Positions 31,302-41,102 of a stretch of 64,000 bases of DNA are shown here, one piece after another. Location: the NCBI GenBank assembly GCA_905221605.1, contig CAJNDS010000548.1, positions 1 through 64,000 on the forward strand, given 5' to 3'. Below the pieces are notes generated by a model. It was not told the origin of the DNA. It did no database searches and saw only the letters and a program-made list of their open reading frames with translations. This DNA comes from Symbiodinium natans. Taxonomy: Eukaryota; Sar; Dinophyceae; Suessiales; Symbiodiniaceae. Numbering within the stretch: the stretch's first letter is position 1; every line of letters begins with the position of its first letter. A program made the position numbers and the translations under genes.

Positions 31302-31750
31302 TTTATACCCTAAACCCTAAACCCTAAACCCTAAACCCTAAACCCTAAACCCTAAACCCTAAACCCTAGAAAGCTTAGGGAGGGAGACTTGGGCAGTAGT
31401 GAAGAGTATTAAGGCTCCTTTGGGTTGCAGACCCCCCTTGAACCCCCGCTCCCTTAAGGCTCCCAACCCCATCTTCCCCCTGAACCCTAAACCCTAAACC
31501 CTAAACCCTAAACCCTAAACCCTAAACCCTAAACCCTAAACCCTAAAAACCCTAAACCCTAAACCCTAAACCCTAAACCCTAAACCCTAAACCCTAAACC
31601 CTAAACCCTAAACCCTAAACCCTAAACCCTAAACCCTAAACCCTAAACCCTAAACCCTAAACCCTAAACCCTAAACCCTAAACCCTAAACCCTAAACCCT
31701 AAACCCTAAACCCTAAACCCTAAACCCTAAACCCTAAACCCTAAACCCTG
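31302..31750 (-). repeat. longest CCCTAAA arrays of the window
   Basis: CCCTAAA at 31302-31370, a unique 110-bp block, then about 37 units from 31483 to 31750 with a single two-A slip at 31545. The array ends 8 bp before the acceptor of the next exon. Confidence 0.95.
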
Positions 31751-31758
31751 CGCACCAG

Positions 31759-31819
31759 CGAAGGCAATACTTTAGAAATGGCATCCAGCCGAAGCATCAT
31801 TGTCAATGCTCCTGGGCAG
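31759..31819 (+). CDS. candidate exon
   Basis: Acceptor GCACCAG|C, 20 codons EGNTLEMASSRSIIVNAPGQ to GC donor (CAG|GCAACA). Immediately follows the 266-bp CCCTAAA array; TTTAGGG follows 24 bp downstream. A clear case of the array-exon-array pattern. Confidence 0.5.
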
Positions 31820-32321
31820 GCAACACAGGGCATTTAGTTTTGGTTTAGGGTTTAGGGCTTAGGGCTTATAAGGTACAGGGTTTAGGGCTTAGGGCTTAGG
31901 GTTTAGGGTTTAGTGCTTTTTTTTTCGGTTTTTGGTGTGCGGTCTGGGGTTTAGGGTGTACTGAAAGTCTCCAAGGTAGTTGCACGTGAGGGTTATATGA
32001 ACCCTAAGCCTTCAACCCTATATGAACCCTAAAATCCGGGAATTCAACACTGAACGTCGCAAGTAGGGCAACTTACATATCCGTATCGATGAGGTTGAGG
32101 GAGGGGGGGGAAGGGTGTGCACCCCAAACCCTGCCAAGAAAGACCAGATCTTAAACACCCGAAACCCTAAACCCCAAACCCTAAGCGCCAGCCCTACACC
32201 CAAGATCCCAAGACCTAGGCCCAAAACCCTACTGTACAGCCTAGACCCTCAAGCTTTTCTGAAGTCTTCGGCTTGCAGTTTGGCGATTTAGGCTTCGGCT
32301 TTGGGGTTTGGGGCATTGAAG
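31820..32321. repeat. heptamer variants and unique sequence
   Basis: TTTAGGG variants (31843-31915), unique sequence with CCCTAAA variants (31990-32240). No convincing exon. Confidence 0.55.
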
Positions 32322-32346
32322 CGGAAGTTCTTCCGCAGTCACCAAG
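32322..32346 (+). CDS. candidate micro-exon
   Basis: Acceptor CATTGAAG|CGG, reading RKFFRSHQ to a strong GC donor CAAG|GCAAGG. 25 bp only; its donor is the main support. Confidence 0.3.
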
Positions 32347-32585
32347 GCAAGGAAAGACCTAAATACAGCAGCAACACACCAGAGGAAAGAAGACCCCGGC
32401 GACATCCTCACAGCATTAATTCTCAGCGGCTCTTAAAAATCCCCTTAGAATCCATGTTTAGGGCTTCAGGTTGAGGGTAAAGCCATGCATCCCAAACCCT
32501 AAGCCCTAAGCCCCAAGCCCTAAACCCTAAACCCTAAACCCGAAACCCTAAACCCTAAACCCTAAACCCTAAACCCTAAACCCAG

Positions 32586-32669
32586 GCTTTCGTTATGTCC
32601 CTCCTCGCCGTCGTGTGCGTGTGCGTGCCTGCCGACTGCACCGAGCAACCCTGCCATCTGATGCTCACA
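32586..32669 (+). CDS. candidate exon, transmembrane and Cys-rich
   Basis: Acceptor AAACCCAG|GCT placed directly at the end of a CCCTAAA array; 28 codons AFVMSLLAVVCVCVPADCTE then QPCHLMLT; donor ACA|GCAAGTAAG, an excellent GC donor (a GTAAGA three codon positions on is an alternative). TTTAGGG variants follow. Confidence 0.55.
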
Positions 32670-33431
32670 GCAAGTAAGAGGGCACCCTTGTATTTGGTAG
32701 CTTAATTTAAGGTTCAGGGTTTAGGGTGTAGGGCATAGATTCTAGGACCCAGAGTAGGCCCTTATTGAGGGAAACGGGGTTGGGGTTGCCTTCTAATCCT
32801 TTTTTTGAAACCAGAAAGGGGTTACTCCTGGGTCGAGATTAGGTAGCTTCGTTTTAATCGCTGAATAAGAACCCCGTAGGGTCTACGGTTTAGGGTTTTA
32901 AGGTCAGGAAGCTAGGACAACCCGCGGTTAGGTTCAGGGTCCCTTCAAGAGAACAAAAAACGAGGGCACCCCTTGTCTATATCCCCCTTAGGAATCATTT
33001 TTTGTTTTTGTTTATATAAAACCCAAAAGGATAATATTAAGCATACCATTTTTATAAAGGTTCTAAGGGGAGTATAGTTGTTCCAACTAGGGAACTGTCA
33101 CCTCTGGTACTCTGAACCCAAGCTTGGCTCTCTTTTGAGGGAACTGATGCGAAGCCAACTGTGCCAGATTGAGGCTATTGACACCGCATTCAGAACTAGT
33201 ATTTTCTTTAGTTGCTATGTAACCCATTCTGTAGTAGCTTAGTTTCAGTTCCATGACAAGAACTTAGCGAAACTATGTAAAAGCCGACGCGCTTCAAGCA
33301 AGAAGGTGCAGGATCTAATTCCCCCGAATGATTTGGGTTCGGGTTGTGAGGCCTACCGCTAAACCCTACAAAGAACTGACAGCCCCAAACCCTGCCGGTA
33401 AAGTATACACCCTTGCCCCTACTGCTGACAG
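32670..33431. other. gap with a family E element
   Basis: Heptamer variants (32705-32730, 32880-32910), a sequence resembling family C flanks near 32748 ('ggacccagagtaggccctta'), and a family E palindrome (32979-33078). Otherwise unique. Confidence 0.55.
32979..33078. mobile_element. MITE-like element, family E copy 1
   Basis: Ends CTATATCCCCCTTAGGAA and the near reverse complement TTCTAAGGGGAGTATAG, with 'gtttatataaaacccaa' inside. About 100 bp, non-coding. Copy 2 is at 50656-50741. Confidence 0.7.
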
Positions 33432-33526
33432 GTTCGACAAAATCGCAGACTTCGCGCAGAATAGGAATTCTTGCAACAACGTCTGCAGCAGCATTGGCCT
33501 CGATGAGGACGACGGTTGCCGGGCTG
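33432..33526 (+). CDS. candidate exon, Ala/Thr-rich
   Basis: Acceptor TGCTGACAG|GT, 31 codons STKSQTSRRIGILATTSAAA then LASMRTTVAGL, to GT donor (CTG|GTTTCG). Hydrophobic second half. A second frame (FDKIADFAQNRNSCNNVCSS...) is also open. Confidence 0.4.
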
Positions 33527-33691
33527 GTTTCGGTTTTCGGGTTGGCCCTAAACATCCCTATAAGCCCTAAGCATCCCTCTAAACCGCAAAGCCTCAACCC
33601 CAAAAACCTAAGCACCCAAAACCCTCAACACCCTAAACATTCCCAACAAGTCCTCCTGCCTGAGCCCTGTCACCCTGACCCAAACCTGCAG

Positions 33692-33729
33692 CCGCTTTGG
33701 AGGAGGAGGTCGCGCGGACCCTGAGCATG
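33692..33729 (+). CDS. candidate short exon
   Basis: Acceptor AACCTGCAG|CC, reading ALEEEVARTLSM to GT donor (ATG|GTCTCA). Acidic helix-like. Confidence 0.35.
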
Positions 33730-34741
33730 GTCTCAGTGGCAGGGAACCCAATAAAGCTGCCACCATGCTTTGAGGCTTTAGGGCTTCAGGGCTTTAATTC
33801 TTTAGGGCTTTAGTAACGGGCTTTAGGGCTTTCGGGCTTTGGTTTAGGGGTTCTGGGGTTTATGGGGCATGGGGCTTTAGGGCTTTGAGAGCTGCAGGGC
33901 GTGGCAAACGGAAGCGCGCTTTTGCAGCGCATCAGCTTACAGACATACTCGCCCCCGCCGCCCCCCCAAATGCCCAATTACGACTCTCAGGGCTTTGACT
34001 GAGGCTCTCTATTTCTTTTCCCCTTACAATGACTACCATGCGGGGATAGATGTAATGTAACAGTCGTCATAACCCCGAAGCCCTAAACCCGAACCCCTAA
34101 GTACTGTACCCTGAACCGCAGCCCTGCAACCCTTTTTTGGGGCTTGGCTCTCTACGAACAGGTTGGAGAAATTGGGGCCTGGGCTCGACTGTCACCCTTT
34201 CTAGGACCCAGGGTAGGTTTTTTTTTTTTTTTTTTTTTTTTTCCGGCTTAGGCTCCCTTACAAGCCCTTGTATGCCTAAAAGGGTACCCTGTTTCTATTC
34301 CTAGGTTACTCTTGGTTCTAGATATCTAAAGACACTTGACTCACATCTGAACCCTTGCACATGGTCAGTGCCCAACATGATGGTCCCTTTTTGGGTGCCC
34401 TAAAGTATTCGGGTTTAGGGTTTAGGGTTTAGGGTTTCGGGTTTAGGGTTTAGGGTTTAGGGTGGGGGCCGGTAGCCCCAAAAGGGACCAACGCACAGAG
34501 AAATCGTGGTTCCTTTTCAAGCCTTTCGAAACCAAAATAAAAAGGCCAGCCCTTTTCTTCCTAGGCTACTCGTCCAGATTTATACCTGAAGGCTCTCATG
34601 AGTTAGTACTACCCAAGAAAGGTACTAATTACACAGGAGCCTTTTGGTGAAGCCAACCCTAAACCCCAAACCCCAAACCCCAAACCCCACACCCCAAACC
34701 CCAAACCCCAAGCCCTAAACCCTAAATCAGAAAGCCCCAAG
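33730..34741. repeat. GGGCTTTA variants, poly-T and heptamer arrays
   Basis: GGGCTTTAG-like units (33770-33900), unique sequence, a family C relative containing about 24 T (34201-34325), TTTAGGG (34408-34465), unique 34465-34660, and a CCCCAAA array (34655-34720). Confidence 0.65.
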
Positions 34742-34840
34742 TGTTTGCTGTTCCTCGCGGCCGGAAAAGTCTCGAAGCTTCAGCGTGCCGAGGAGGCCGA
34801 CCTGTCCAACGTGGGACAAGGCTTGAGGACCGGCGCTAAG
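34742..34840 (+). CDS. candidate exon, 33 codons
   Basis: Acceptor GCCCCAAG|TGT, reading CLLFLAAGKVSKLQRAEEAD then LSNVGQGLRTGAK, to GT donor (AAG|GTTTTT). A hydrophobic start then a charged segment. CCCTAAA/CCCCAAA upstream, TTTAGGG 18 bp downstream. End phase 0 matches the next exon. Confidence 0.5.
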
Positions 34841-35010
34841 GTTTTTTGGGGTTTAGGGTTTAGGGTTTAGGGGGTTTAGGGTTTGAGGGTGTAAAGATCA
34901 CCCACCCTAAAGTAGACCTCAGGGTTATTCTTGCTGGATGCTGAGGGCAACCGAGCCTTTTACCAAAACCCTAAACCCTAAACCCTAAACCCTAAACCCG
35001 TCTTTCACAG

Positions 35011-35115
35011 AGACCCTGCACATCCTCTGCAGCTGCGGAGTGGTTGCCGCAAGACGGCGTGCTCGTACGCTTCCGGGATGACCCGGATCTGCTGCACTGC
35101 CGGCTGGTGTTGTAG
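35011..35115 (+). CDS. candidate terminal exon
   Basis: Acceptor TCTTTCACAG|AGA, 34 codons and TAG: RPCTSSAAAEWLPQDGVLVR then FRDDPDLLHCRLVL. Phase 0 as left by 34742-34840. CCCTAAA upstream; TTTAGGG starts right after the stop, so the usual array geometry persists at a gene end. A GT (CTG|GTGTTG) before the stop is an alternative donor. Confidence 0.5.
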   Translation, partial: RPCTSSAAAEWLPQDGVLVRFRDDPDLLHCRLVL

Positions 35116-35330
35116 CGTTTAGGGCTTAGCGTTTAGGGTTTAGGGTTTAGGGTTTAGGGTTTAGGGTTTAGGGTTGCACTGGTGGCGACCACTGCTACGT
35201 GGCCACACCCGATCGGGATATGGATGAGCTGGACCTCGTGGAGGGGGAAAGTGTTCTCTGAGCTGCACCGCATGCATTTGGGTCGTCTCCCTCCAGGGAT
35301 CCCCCAGTCCCAAAAGCCACTGCATCAACC
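35116..35330 (+). other. GC-rich open block, frame unclear
   Basis: After TTTAGGG (35130-35175) the block 35180-35310 is open in two frames: GDHCYVATPDRDMDELDLVE (to a TGA) and VALVATTATWPHPIGIWMSW... (through 35325). No good acceptor precedes it except TTTAG itself. May contain an exon. Confidence 0.3.
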
Positions 35331-35473
35331 CTACTTGGAGGTTCATGGTTTCTTAGAACCCCAATTATGAGTCTACTTATAACTTATAACCTACTTAGGA
35401 GACTTCGGGGACTTAGGGGGCTTATAAGAGCAGCTATAATGTTGGGGTTAGAAGTGCCCTGAACCTCCAAGTA
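35331..35473. mobile_element. MITE-like palindrome, family B copy (143 bp)
   Basis: Opens CTACTTGGAGGTTCATGGTT and closes CCCTGAACCTCCAAGTA; the interior has 'aacctacttaggagactt' and 'gggacttagggggctta'. Matches 59838-60001 in layout. Confidence 0.75.
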
Positions 35474-35590
35474 CCAGGACCCAAATTCCTGAAAGTTTCG
35501 AGTGAAGCCCTGAACCCATGAACCTGGTGGTTTATGTCGTCGCCCTCATGTGTGATAGCGTTCCCCCACCCTCTTCCTTGCTGCACTCAG

Positions 35591-35757
35591 GCTCTTCAGA
35601 ACATTCACTGCGGCTAGGGCAGATCGAAGCCTCAAGCGACCCTACCAAACCGCCTCAACTGAACCCAAAGCCTGCTAAAGCCCCTAAATTCACCGTGGGC
35701 GCTGACTCCCCTCATTTCGCTGTTCGGCCGTCAGGCAGTCTAAACCCGGAAAGCAAG
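35591..35757 (+). CDS. candidate exon, 55 codons
   Basis: Acceptor CTGCACTCAG|GC, reading SSEHSLRLGQIEASSDPTKP, PQLNPKPAKAPKFTVGADSP, HFAVRPSGSLNPESK to GT donor (AAG|GTTCTG). Pro/Ser-rich, probably disordered. TTTAGGG follows within 10 bp. Confidence 0.5.
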
Positions 35758-35799
35758 GTTCTGGGTTTAGGGTTTAGGGTGTTCGGAACCGAGGCCCCT

Positions 35800-35960
35800 A
35801 AACCCTAAACCCTAAACCCTACACCCTACACCCTAAACCCTAAACCCTAAACCCTAAACCCTACACCCTAAACCCTAAACCCTAAACCCTAAACCCTAAA
35901 CCCGAAACCCTAAACCCTAAACCCTAAACCCTAAACCTAAACCCTAAACCCTAAACCCCA
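35800..35960 (-). repeat. CCCTAAA array
   Basis: Long CCCTAAA/CCCTACA array ending 10 bp before the acceptor region of the next exon. Confidence 0.95.
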
Positions 35961-35977
35961 ACCCCCCCAGTTTCTAG

Positions 35978-36029
35978 GACGGTCATCGCCGGTTTCGGCA
36001 TGCTGGTTGGCATCTGTTCCGAGCTCGGG
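35978..36029 (+). CDS. candidate exon, transmembrane segment
   Basis: Acceptor TTTCTAG|G after a poly-C tract, reading TVIAGFGMLVGICSELG to GT donor (GGG|GTTGGT). CCCTAAA upstream, TTTAGGG 15 bp downstream. Confidence 0.45.
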
Positions 36030-36292
36030 GTTGGTTCAAGGGTTTAAGGTTTAGGGTTTAGGGCTAGGGTTTAGGGTTTAGGGTTTAGGGTTTAGGGTTT
36101 AGGGTTTAGGGCTTAGGGTTTAGGGTTTAGGGGTCAGGGTTCAGGGTTGGGGGCGGGCTGCTCTTGCAAGTACGTAGCAGGGGTTTAGGGCTTCGGGCTG
36201 GGGGTTTAGGGTTCAGGGTTTAGGGCTTAGGGTTTAGGGTTTAGGGCCAGGGCTTCGGGTTGGGGGTAGCTTCTAAGTTGTAGACGCCTGAG

Positions 36293-36337
36293 GTGGTGGG
36301 GCTTCCGATCATGCCGGGGTGCTGCATAAAGGATGCG
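36293..36337 (+). CDS. candidate exon
   Basis: Acceptor CGCCTGAG|GTG, reading VVGLPIMPGCCIKDA to GT donor (GCG|GTGGTT). Phase 0 out, fits 36414. Confidence 0.4.
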
Positions 36338-36413
36338 GTGGTTTAGGGTTTAGGGTTTAGGGTTTAGGGTTTAAGGTTTAGGGTTTAATCCAATTTCCTG
36401 TTTAAAGGTTGAG

Positions 36414-36479
36414 TGCTGCGTTCAATACAGTACGAGAGTGGCAGACCACGCCGCATGGACAGTTTCGAACCCTTGTAGA
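36414..36479 (+). CDS. candidate exon
   Basis: Acceptor AGGTTGAG|TGC, 22 codons CCVQYSTRVADHAAWTVSNP then CR, to GT donor (AGA|GTCCGC). Phase-consistent with 36293-36337. Four Cys across the junction may form a pair of metal or disulfide motifs (inference). Confidence 0.4.
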
Positions 36480-36727
36480 GTCCGCAACCCCGTCAACCCT
36501 AAGGCCCCGAGCATATACACCCCTCAACCCCTAACATCCTAAACGCCCTAAACGCCCTAAACGCCCTAAACACCTAAACCCTAAACGCCCTAAATACCTA
36601 ACCCTAAACCCTAAACCCCTAACCCTAAACCACTAAACCCCAAACCCTATATAAACCCTAAACCCTAAACTCCAAAACCCCTAACCCTAAACCTCTAAAC
36701 CCCGAGACCCCACTCAAGCAAGCTCAG
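36480..36727 (-). repeat. CCCTAAA and CGCCCTAAA variants
   Basis: Units CGCCCTAAA, CCCTAAA and CCTAAACC in degraded form up to the acceptor of the next exon. Confidence 0.85.
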
Positions 36728-36827
36728 GTTGGGACAAGGCCTTTGAGACCGCCTTTGAGACAGCGGCCGAGAAGCTTCCAGGAGTACACAAGCACCCAGT
36801 GATAGGGCCGTGGCCTCAGCCCTACTT
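36728..36827 (+). CDS. candidate exon, 32 codons
   Basis: Acceptor AAGCTCAG|GT, reading WDKAFETAFETAAEKLPGVH then KHPVIGPWPQPY, to GT donor (TT|GTGTAG). FETAFETA is an in-frame repeat. CCCTAAA upstream, TTTAGGG beginning in the donor. Confidence 0.5.
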
Positions 36828-37214
36828 GTGTAGGGTTTAGGGCTTCGGGTTTAGGGTTTAGGGTTTTGGGTTTCGGGGTATAGGGTTTACGATTTAGGGT
36901 TGAGGGTCAGGGTTTGGGGTTTAGTTCTTTGTGGGATATTGGGGTGGGGGGGGGGGGGTCCAAGTTCCTTGTGCCCTTCACCCCACCCCCCACCCCCCAT
37001 GTCGAACCACTTGCGATACTCAGGGACAAGGGGTTTAGGTTTAGGTTCCTTGTACAACCCCCTCCCCGCTCCATTTCTACTCCCTTACATTAGCTCAGGC
37101 TTTCCGCAATAAAAAAAAACTGGTTCGACAAAAGCAGTTCAGCACTTGTATACTTTATTGCCCCCCCCTTGTAGGAAGCCAAGTCCCAGAGGGTTCGAGG
37201 ATTTCGGGCTTTGG

Positions 37215-37234
37215 GGTTCGTTTTTTTTTTGTTT

Positions 37235-37305
<71 letters not shown>

Positions 37306-37306
37306 C
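37215..37306 (+). repeat. poly-T tract of about 80
   Basis: Almost pure T, interrupted near 37229-37233 by GTTTG. Read as a frame it gives poly-Phe and is not coding. Possible reverse-complement poly-A trace or an assembly-sensitive homopolymer. Confidence 0.95.
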
Positions 37307-37356
37307 CGGGGCTCGGGGTTTAGGTTTATTGGCCTTTAGGCCTTCTGACTATCGAG

Positions 37357-37484
37357 GTAACGCTGGATCCACAGCTGCACGTACAACCCCCATTGATGAC
37401 ACTATGATACTTATACTTGAACTACACAAAACACGTTATATCGCCGGCCTAGATTCCCGAACCCCAATTCAACCCGAACCCTAA
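37357..37484 (+). CDS. candidate exon, 41 codons to a stop
   Basis: Acceptor CTATCGAG|GT, reading NAGSTAARTTPIDDTMILIL, ELHKTRYIAGLDSRTPIQPE then P and TAA; the stop lies inside the CCCTAAA array. Could also be spliced out earlier at CAC|GTTATA. Confidence 0.4.
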
Positions 37485-37654
37485 ACCCTAAACCCTAAAC
37501 CCTAAACCCTAAACCCTAAACCCTAAACCCTAAACAAGAAGACCGTTCTTACCCGACCAGCCGAAATTTTGCTACTGCGCTCAACCTTCCGTTGCCCTGC
37601 GCCGGCCCCCGTGGGCATGCTTGCACCTGCTGAGTGAAGTGCTGGCTTAAACAG

Positions 37655-37772
37655 ACTAGGATGCCCAGTAGTACCCTTATTCCCTTGTTGGGGGGGGGTT
37701 TAGGTTCCCTTATCAACCCCTTTAAGCAAAAGAGGGGCACCCTTTTTAAGCCTTGGTTGCTAGGCAGCCTAG
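37655..37772. mobile_element. dispersed repeat, family C copy 1
   Basis: 'ctaggatgcccagtagtacc', 'cttattccc', poly-G, 'aggttccctta', 'aacccctttaagcaaaaga', 'gggcaccctttttaagcct' and 'ctaggcagcctag'. Ends CTAGG.../...CCTAG are inverted. Matches 42737-42852 over the whole length and 46505-46583 partly. Confidence 0.8.
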
Positions 37773-38039
37773 CCGAGCATCTTGTTGAATCCTTTTTTCC
37801 GAGTACATCGCAAACTCAGAACCCAACAGAGTTCTCTCTCTTCGATAATAACTTCTGACTTGTGATGTGAGAGGCATTAGGAATTTTATTGAGCCACGTC
37901 GTACAAATCACAAATGCATACGTTTTGTCTCTTGCCTTCTTGATGTTTCTTTAGACTTGAAATTGGTATATGTGGTATTTGAATAGCCTAGGAGTTCTTA
38001 GTATCTTGTTAACCTTCGGTTGGCGTTGCGCGGATGCAG
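37773..38039. other. unique AT-rich sequence
   Basis: Heptamer-free, AT-rich, with several stops in each frame; looks like an ordinary intron or spacer before the exon at 38040. Confidence 0.5.
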
Positions 38040-38254
38040 CATGAGAGCCACCATCATGCGCTTGGATCGTGCGGAGTTGAGTTCAGCGTTGCTGACTCTC
38101 TTCCTTCGGGGATCAGTCCAATCGTCGATCCCAACGTTGACTCCTACGTGCTGCTTGCGCAGGCTGTCTTCGCTTGGGCACAGGATGCCAGTGGACCTGT
38201 CTGCAGCACTGGTGCCCGACGAACTTCTTGTGTGGCAGTCCGGATGCATGCCAA
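38040..38254 (+). CDS. candidate exon, 71 codons (longest)
   Basis: Acceptor CGGATGCAG|CAT, reading HESHHHALGSCGVEFSVADS, LPSGISPIVDPNVDSYVLLA, QAVFAWAQDASGPVCSTGAR, RTSCVAVRMHA to GC donor (AA|GCGAGC). Other + frames are also open for part of it, but this one has the most protein-like composition. CCCTAAA follows. Family unknown. Confidence 0.5.
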
Positions 38255-38674
38255 GCGAGCTTTCGGTCTCCTAAACCCTGAATGCAAAACCCCGAACCCT
38301 AAACCCTAAACCCTAAACCCTAAACCCTAAACCCTGAACCCTGAACCCTAAACCCTAAACCCTAAACCCTAAACCCTAAACCATAACCGTAAAAATGTTC
38401 TTCGTGTGATGCCCAAACAACGGCACTGTGCCCGGAAGTTCCTTGTCCCCAGGACACGACAAGACCAAGCTGGTAGCCCTGAACCTAGTTCGGGCCTAGA
38501 CCCTAAACCCAAAAACCCCCTTAAACCCTAACAGCCTAAAAGCCTAAAAGCCTACAACCCCAAACCCTAAGTTGCTCAGATCCCAGAAAGCCCCATAAAC
38601 CCTAACACCTGAATACAAACCCTAAACCCTAAACCCTACACCCTAAACCCTAAACCCTAAACCCTCGATTCCAG

Positions 38675-38743
38675 AGCTACTGCCCAGGACTGCCTTGGTG
38701 GCAGCATTGTTGCTGGCATTCGTCATCCCGGCCCTGCGCTCAG
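38675..38743 (+). CDS. candidate exon, transmembrane segment
   Basis: Acceptor GATTCCAG|AG, reading LLPRTALVAALLLAFVIPAL then RS, to GT donor (TCAG|GTTGTC). CCCTAAA upstream and TTTAGGG downstream. Confidence 0.5.
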
Positions 38744-38770
38744 GTTGTCTTAGGTTTCCGGGTGCTTTTA

Positions 38771-38875
38771 GGGCTTAGGGTTTAGGGTTTAGGGTTTAGG
38801 GTTTAGGGTTTAGGGTTAGGGTTTAGGGTTTAGGGTTTAGGGTTTAGGGTTTAGGGTTTAGGGTTTAGGGTTTAG
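38771..38875 (+). repeat. TTTAGGG array
   Basis: About fifteen near-perfect units downstream of the exon at 38675-38743. Confidence 0.95.
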
Positions 38876-38894
38876 GTCATGTCCTCCAAGGTTC

Positions 38895-39459
38895 TTGTGT
38901 GCCCCCTTAGCAGTTAGCAAGCGGGACAAGCATGGTGTGGGGCCTATGTATAGGGTTTCGGGTGTTTTGTTGTGGGTGGTGTCGGTGTGCTCGGTGGCGA
39001 CGAGGCCGGCGCTGAACCCAAAAAAGGGAGTTCCCCAAACTGGGTGTCCTCAAAGCAAGCACTACAAGTGCTATTGTAGGGCGGCCCCCGAAGTTTGCAC
39101 GATGTCAGAGTGTTTAAGGTCTGTAGGGTTTGTAGAGTTTAGGATTGAGGGTTGAATTCGGACTATTTCTCAGTGAGCTCCTACCGCAAACCCTGCTGCT
39201 ACGCGGCGGAACGACGGGGCGACTCCAGTTCAACAGTTACAAGCCCTCGGCTACCCAAACTGCTAGACGATACACATTTTACAGCCCCAAGCCCCTAGGA
39301 ATCCCAACCCCAAACCCTCAAACTAAACACTTCCGTTCGGGGGCTTTCCGGTTGAGGGTTGGGGCTCGGGAATTCCAGCGAGATCACCGAAAAGCCGCCG
39401 AATCTCAGTCCCTGATCCTTGTACATCAACCCTTTCATCCCAAACCCTATAAGCCCTGA
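38895..39459 (+). other. two overlapping open stretches, exon limits unclear
   Basis: 38895-39155 reads VSKRDKHGVGPM..., then GVPQTGCPQSKHYKCYCRAA and PEVCTMSECLRSVGF (Cys-rich). 39145-39459 reads ELLPQTLLLRGGTTGRLQFN and RDHRKAAESQSLIL before GTACAT. Acceptors exist (CTTAG|CA, TTCCAG|CGA) but borders are uncertain. Probably contains two to three exons. Confidence 0.3.
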
Positions 39460-39715
39460 ACCGCCTAAACCCTACTCCCTAAACCCTAAACCCTGAACCC
39501 TGAACCCTAAACCCGAAACCCGAAACCCGAAACCCTAAACCCTAAACCCTAGCCCTGAAGCCTCAAGTCGAGACTCTAAACCCTGAACCCTGCACTCTTG
39601 ACCTTAAGCTCTACACCCTGACCCCAAAGCCCCTCTTGCTAGGGGGGTTTGGGGAGAAGAACCCTAAAACCTAAAAGAAGGGTTTAGGGTTTAGGGTTTA
39701 GGGTTTAGGGTTGAG

Positions 39716-39754
39716 GCTACTAAGCCATGCAAGCGCGACAGGGAGCGCCCTTCC
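39716..39754 (+). CDS. candidate short exon
   Basis: Acceptor GGTTGAG|GCT right after a TTTAGGG array, reading ATKPCKRDRERPS to GC donor (TCC|GCGCAC). Basic. Confidence 0.35.
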
Positions 39755-39979
39755 GCGCACGCGTACACGGATCCACACCCTAAACCCTGCACCCTAAACC
39801 CTCAACCCTATAGGCATCCGTAAGTAGATAAGAATCTTAGAAAATCCCGCACAATAAAACCCCCCCTTTGCAAAAAACATATAAATGATCAAAAACCCCA
39901 AAACGATAGATAGAATATTGGCCTATCGTTTTGGGTGGAGAGGCGCCCAAGGGAGGTCGGGGTCAGCTGTGTTCCATCC

Positions 39980-40036
39980 ATGGGTTCCCGCAGGAGTAGG
40001 AAGTACGAAAGCACACCAAAGCACGCCCGCAGGAGG
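39980..40036 (+). CDS. possible first exon with ATG
   Basis: ATG in context ATCCATGGG, reading MGSRRSRKYESTPKHARRR to GT donor (AGG|GTTCTG). Very basic N-terminus. An internal acceptor (CCCGCAG|GAG) gives the same frame, so it may be internal. Confidence 0.35.
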
Positions 40037-40047
40037 GTTCTGAAGGA

Positions 40048-40134
40048 CCCTAAACCCTAAACCCTAAACCCTAAACCCTAAACCCTAAACCCTAAACCCT
40101 AAACCCTAAACCCTAAACCCTAAACCCTAAACCA
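40048..40134 (-). repeat. CCCTAAA array
   Basis: About twelve perfect units ending 5 bp before the acceptor of the next exon. Confidence 0.95.
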
Positions 40135-40138
40135 AGAG

Positions 40139-40200
40139 GCCCGCAAGAGGCTTTGAAAGGCTCTGGAGGCTGCTATTTCGAGGACGAAGGGATTCTATGT
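40139..40200 (+). CDS. candidate exon
   Basis: Acceptor CCAAGAG|GC, reading PQEALKGSGGCYFEDEGILC to GT donor (TGT|GTGTGT). Confidence 0.4.
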
Positions 40201-40387
40201 GTGTGTTCCTTTAAACAACGTGGGAAAACGCCCAAAACACCGAAAATCCCCCCCCCACCCGCCCCCCAAACCCAAATTCTATCTATTCAAGGATGACTAT
40301 AAACCTAACCCTAAACCCTAAGTCCTAAACCCGAAACCCGAAACCCTAAACCCTAAACCCCTAAACCGCATTCGCCGGGGACCCCAG

Positions 40388-40426
40388 GCCTGGTACTGGT
40401 ACATCGTTCCCAACGCGATGAAGAAG
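40388..40426 (+). CDS. candidate short exon
   Basis: Acceptor GACCCCAG|GCC, reading AWYWYIVPNAMKK to strong GC donor AAG|GCAAGG. CCCTAAA upstream; TTTAGGG starts in the donor region. Aromatic-rich. Confidence 0.45.
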
Positions 40427-40978
40427 GCAAGGGTTTAGGGAGAAGGGTTTAGGGTTTAGGGGTTATAGGTTTAAGGTTTAGGGTTTAGGGGTTAGGGTTT
40501 AAGGTTTAGGGTTTAGGGGTTAAGGTTTAGGTTTAGGCTTTAAGGTTTAGGGTTTAGGCTTCAGGGCTTGAGGGCTTCGGGGTTTTGTGTTTCGTTTGGG
40601 GGTTTAAGGTTTCCCTTGTTAAGGGTTTCGGGCTTGGAGCATAGGATGGCGGTTTCGTTTTCGAGTTTCTGTTTGGGAGGGTTATAGGGGTCAAGGTGTC
40701 GAGGCTCCTTGTTTCAGGGGATTTAGAGTCTAAGGCTACAAACCCTAAACCCTATACCCTCAACCCTAAACCCTAAACCCTCAACCCTACATTCCTCGGC
40801 TTGCGGTTTGGGGCCGATTTTGTCTTGGTGCAGGGAGTGTAGCCCTAAGCCCTAAACCCGAACCCCAAGTGCCTCGGCATCCTAAATGCCCTAGACTCTT
40901 ATGAGTCTTGTAGTCGCTGCCGCTTCAGTAACACTAGACCCTAAACCCTAAAGACCAGAAACCCTCCACGCCTTCAAC
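40427..40978. repeat. heptamer variants
   Basis: Degenerate TTTAGGG/TTTAAGG repeats (40433-40730) and CCCTAAA (40740-40790), unique sequence with CCCTAAA patches after. No supported exon. Confidence 0.65.
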
Positions 40979-41070
40979 TTGGGATTTTCCCCCTCATGCT
41001 TATCGGGATTTTCTAGGGGGTTGCTAGAATCCCCATTAAGGACTGTTGGTATAAGGGGGAACACCCCAAC
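40979..41070. mobile_element. family A copy 2
   Basis: Opens TTGGGATTTTCCCCCTCATG and closes ATAAGGGGGAACACCCCAAC; internal 'aatccccattaaggactgtt'. One arm has diverged more than the other. Confidence 0.7.
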
Positions 41071-41102
41071 CTTACACCCCTCAAATCCCAAACGGACCCA
41101 AA

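Noticed and set aside
37215-37306. Poly-A tail of a minus-strand retrogene
   Set aside because: Sequence to the right of the T tract shows no long minus-strand frame, and the tract starts inside a TTTAGGG-like context.
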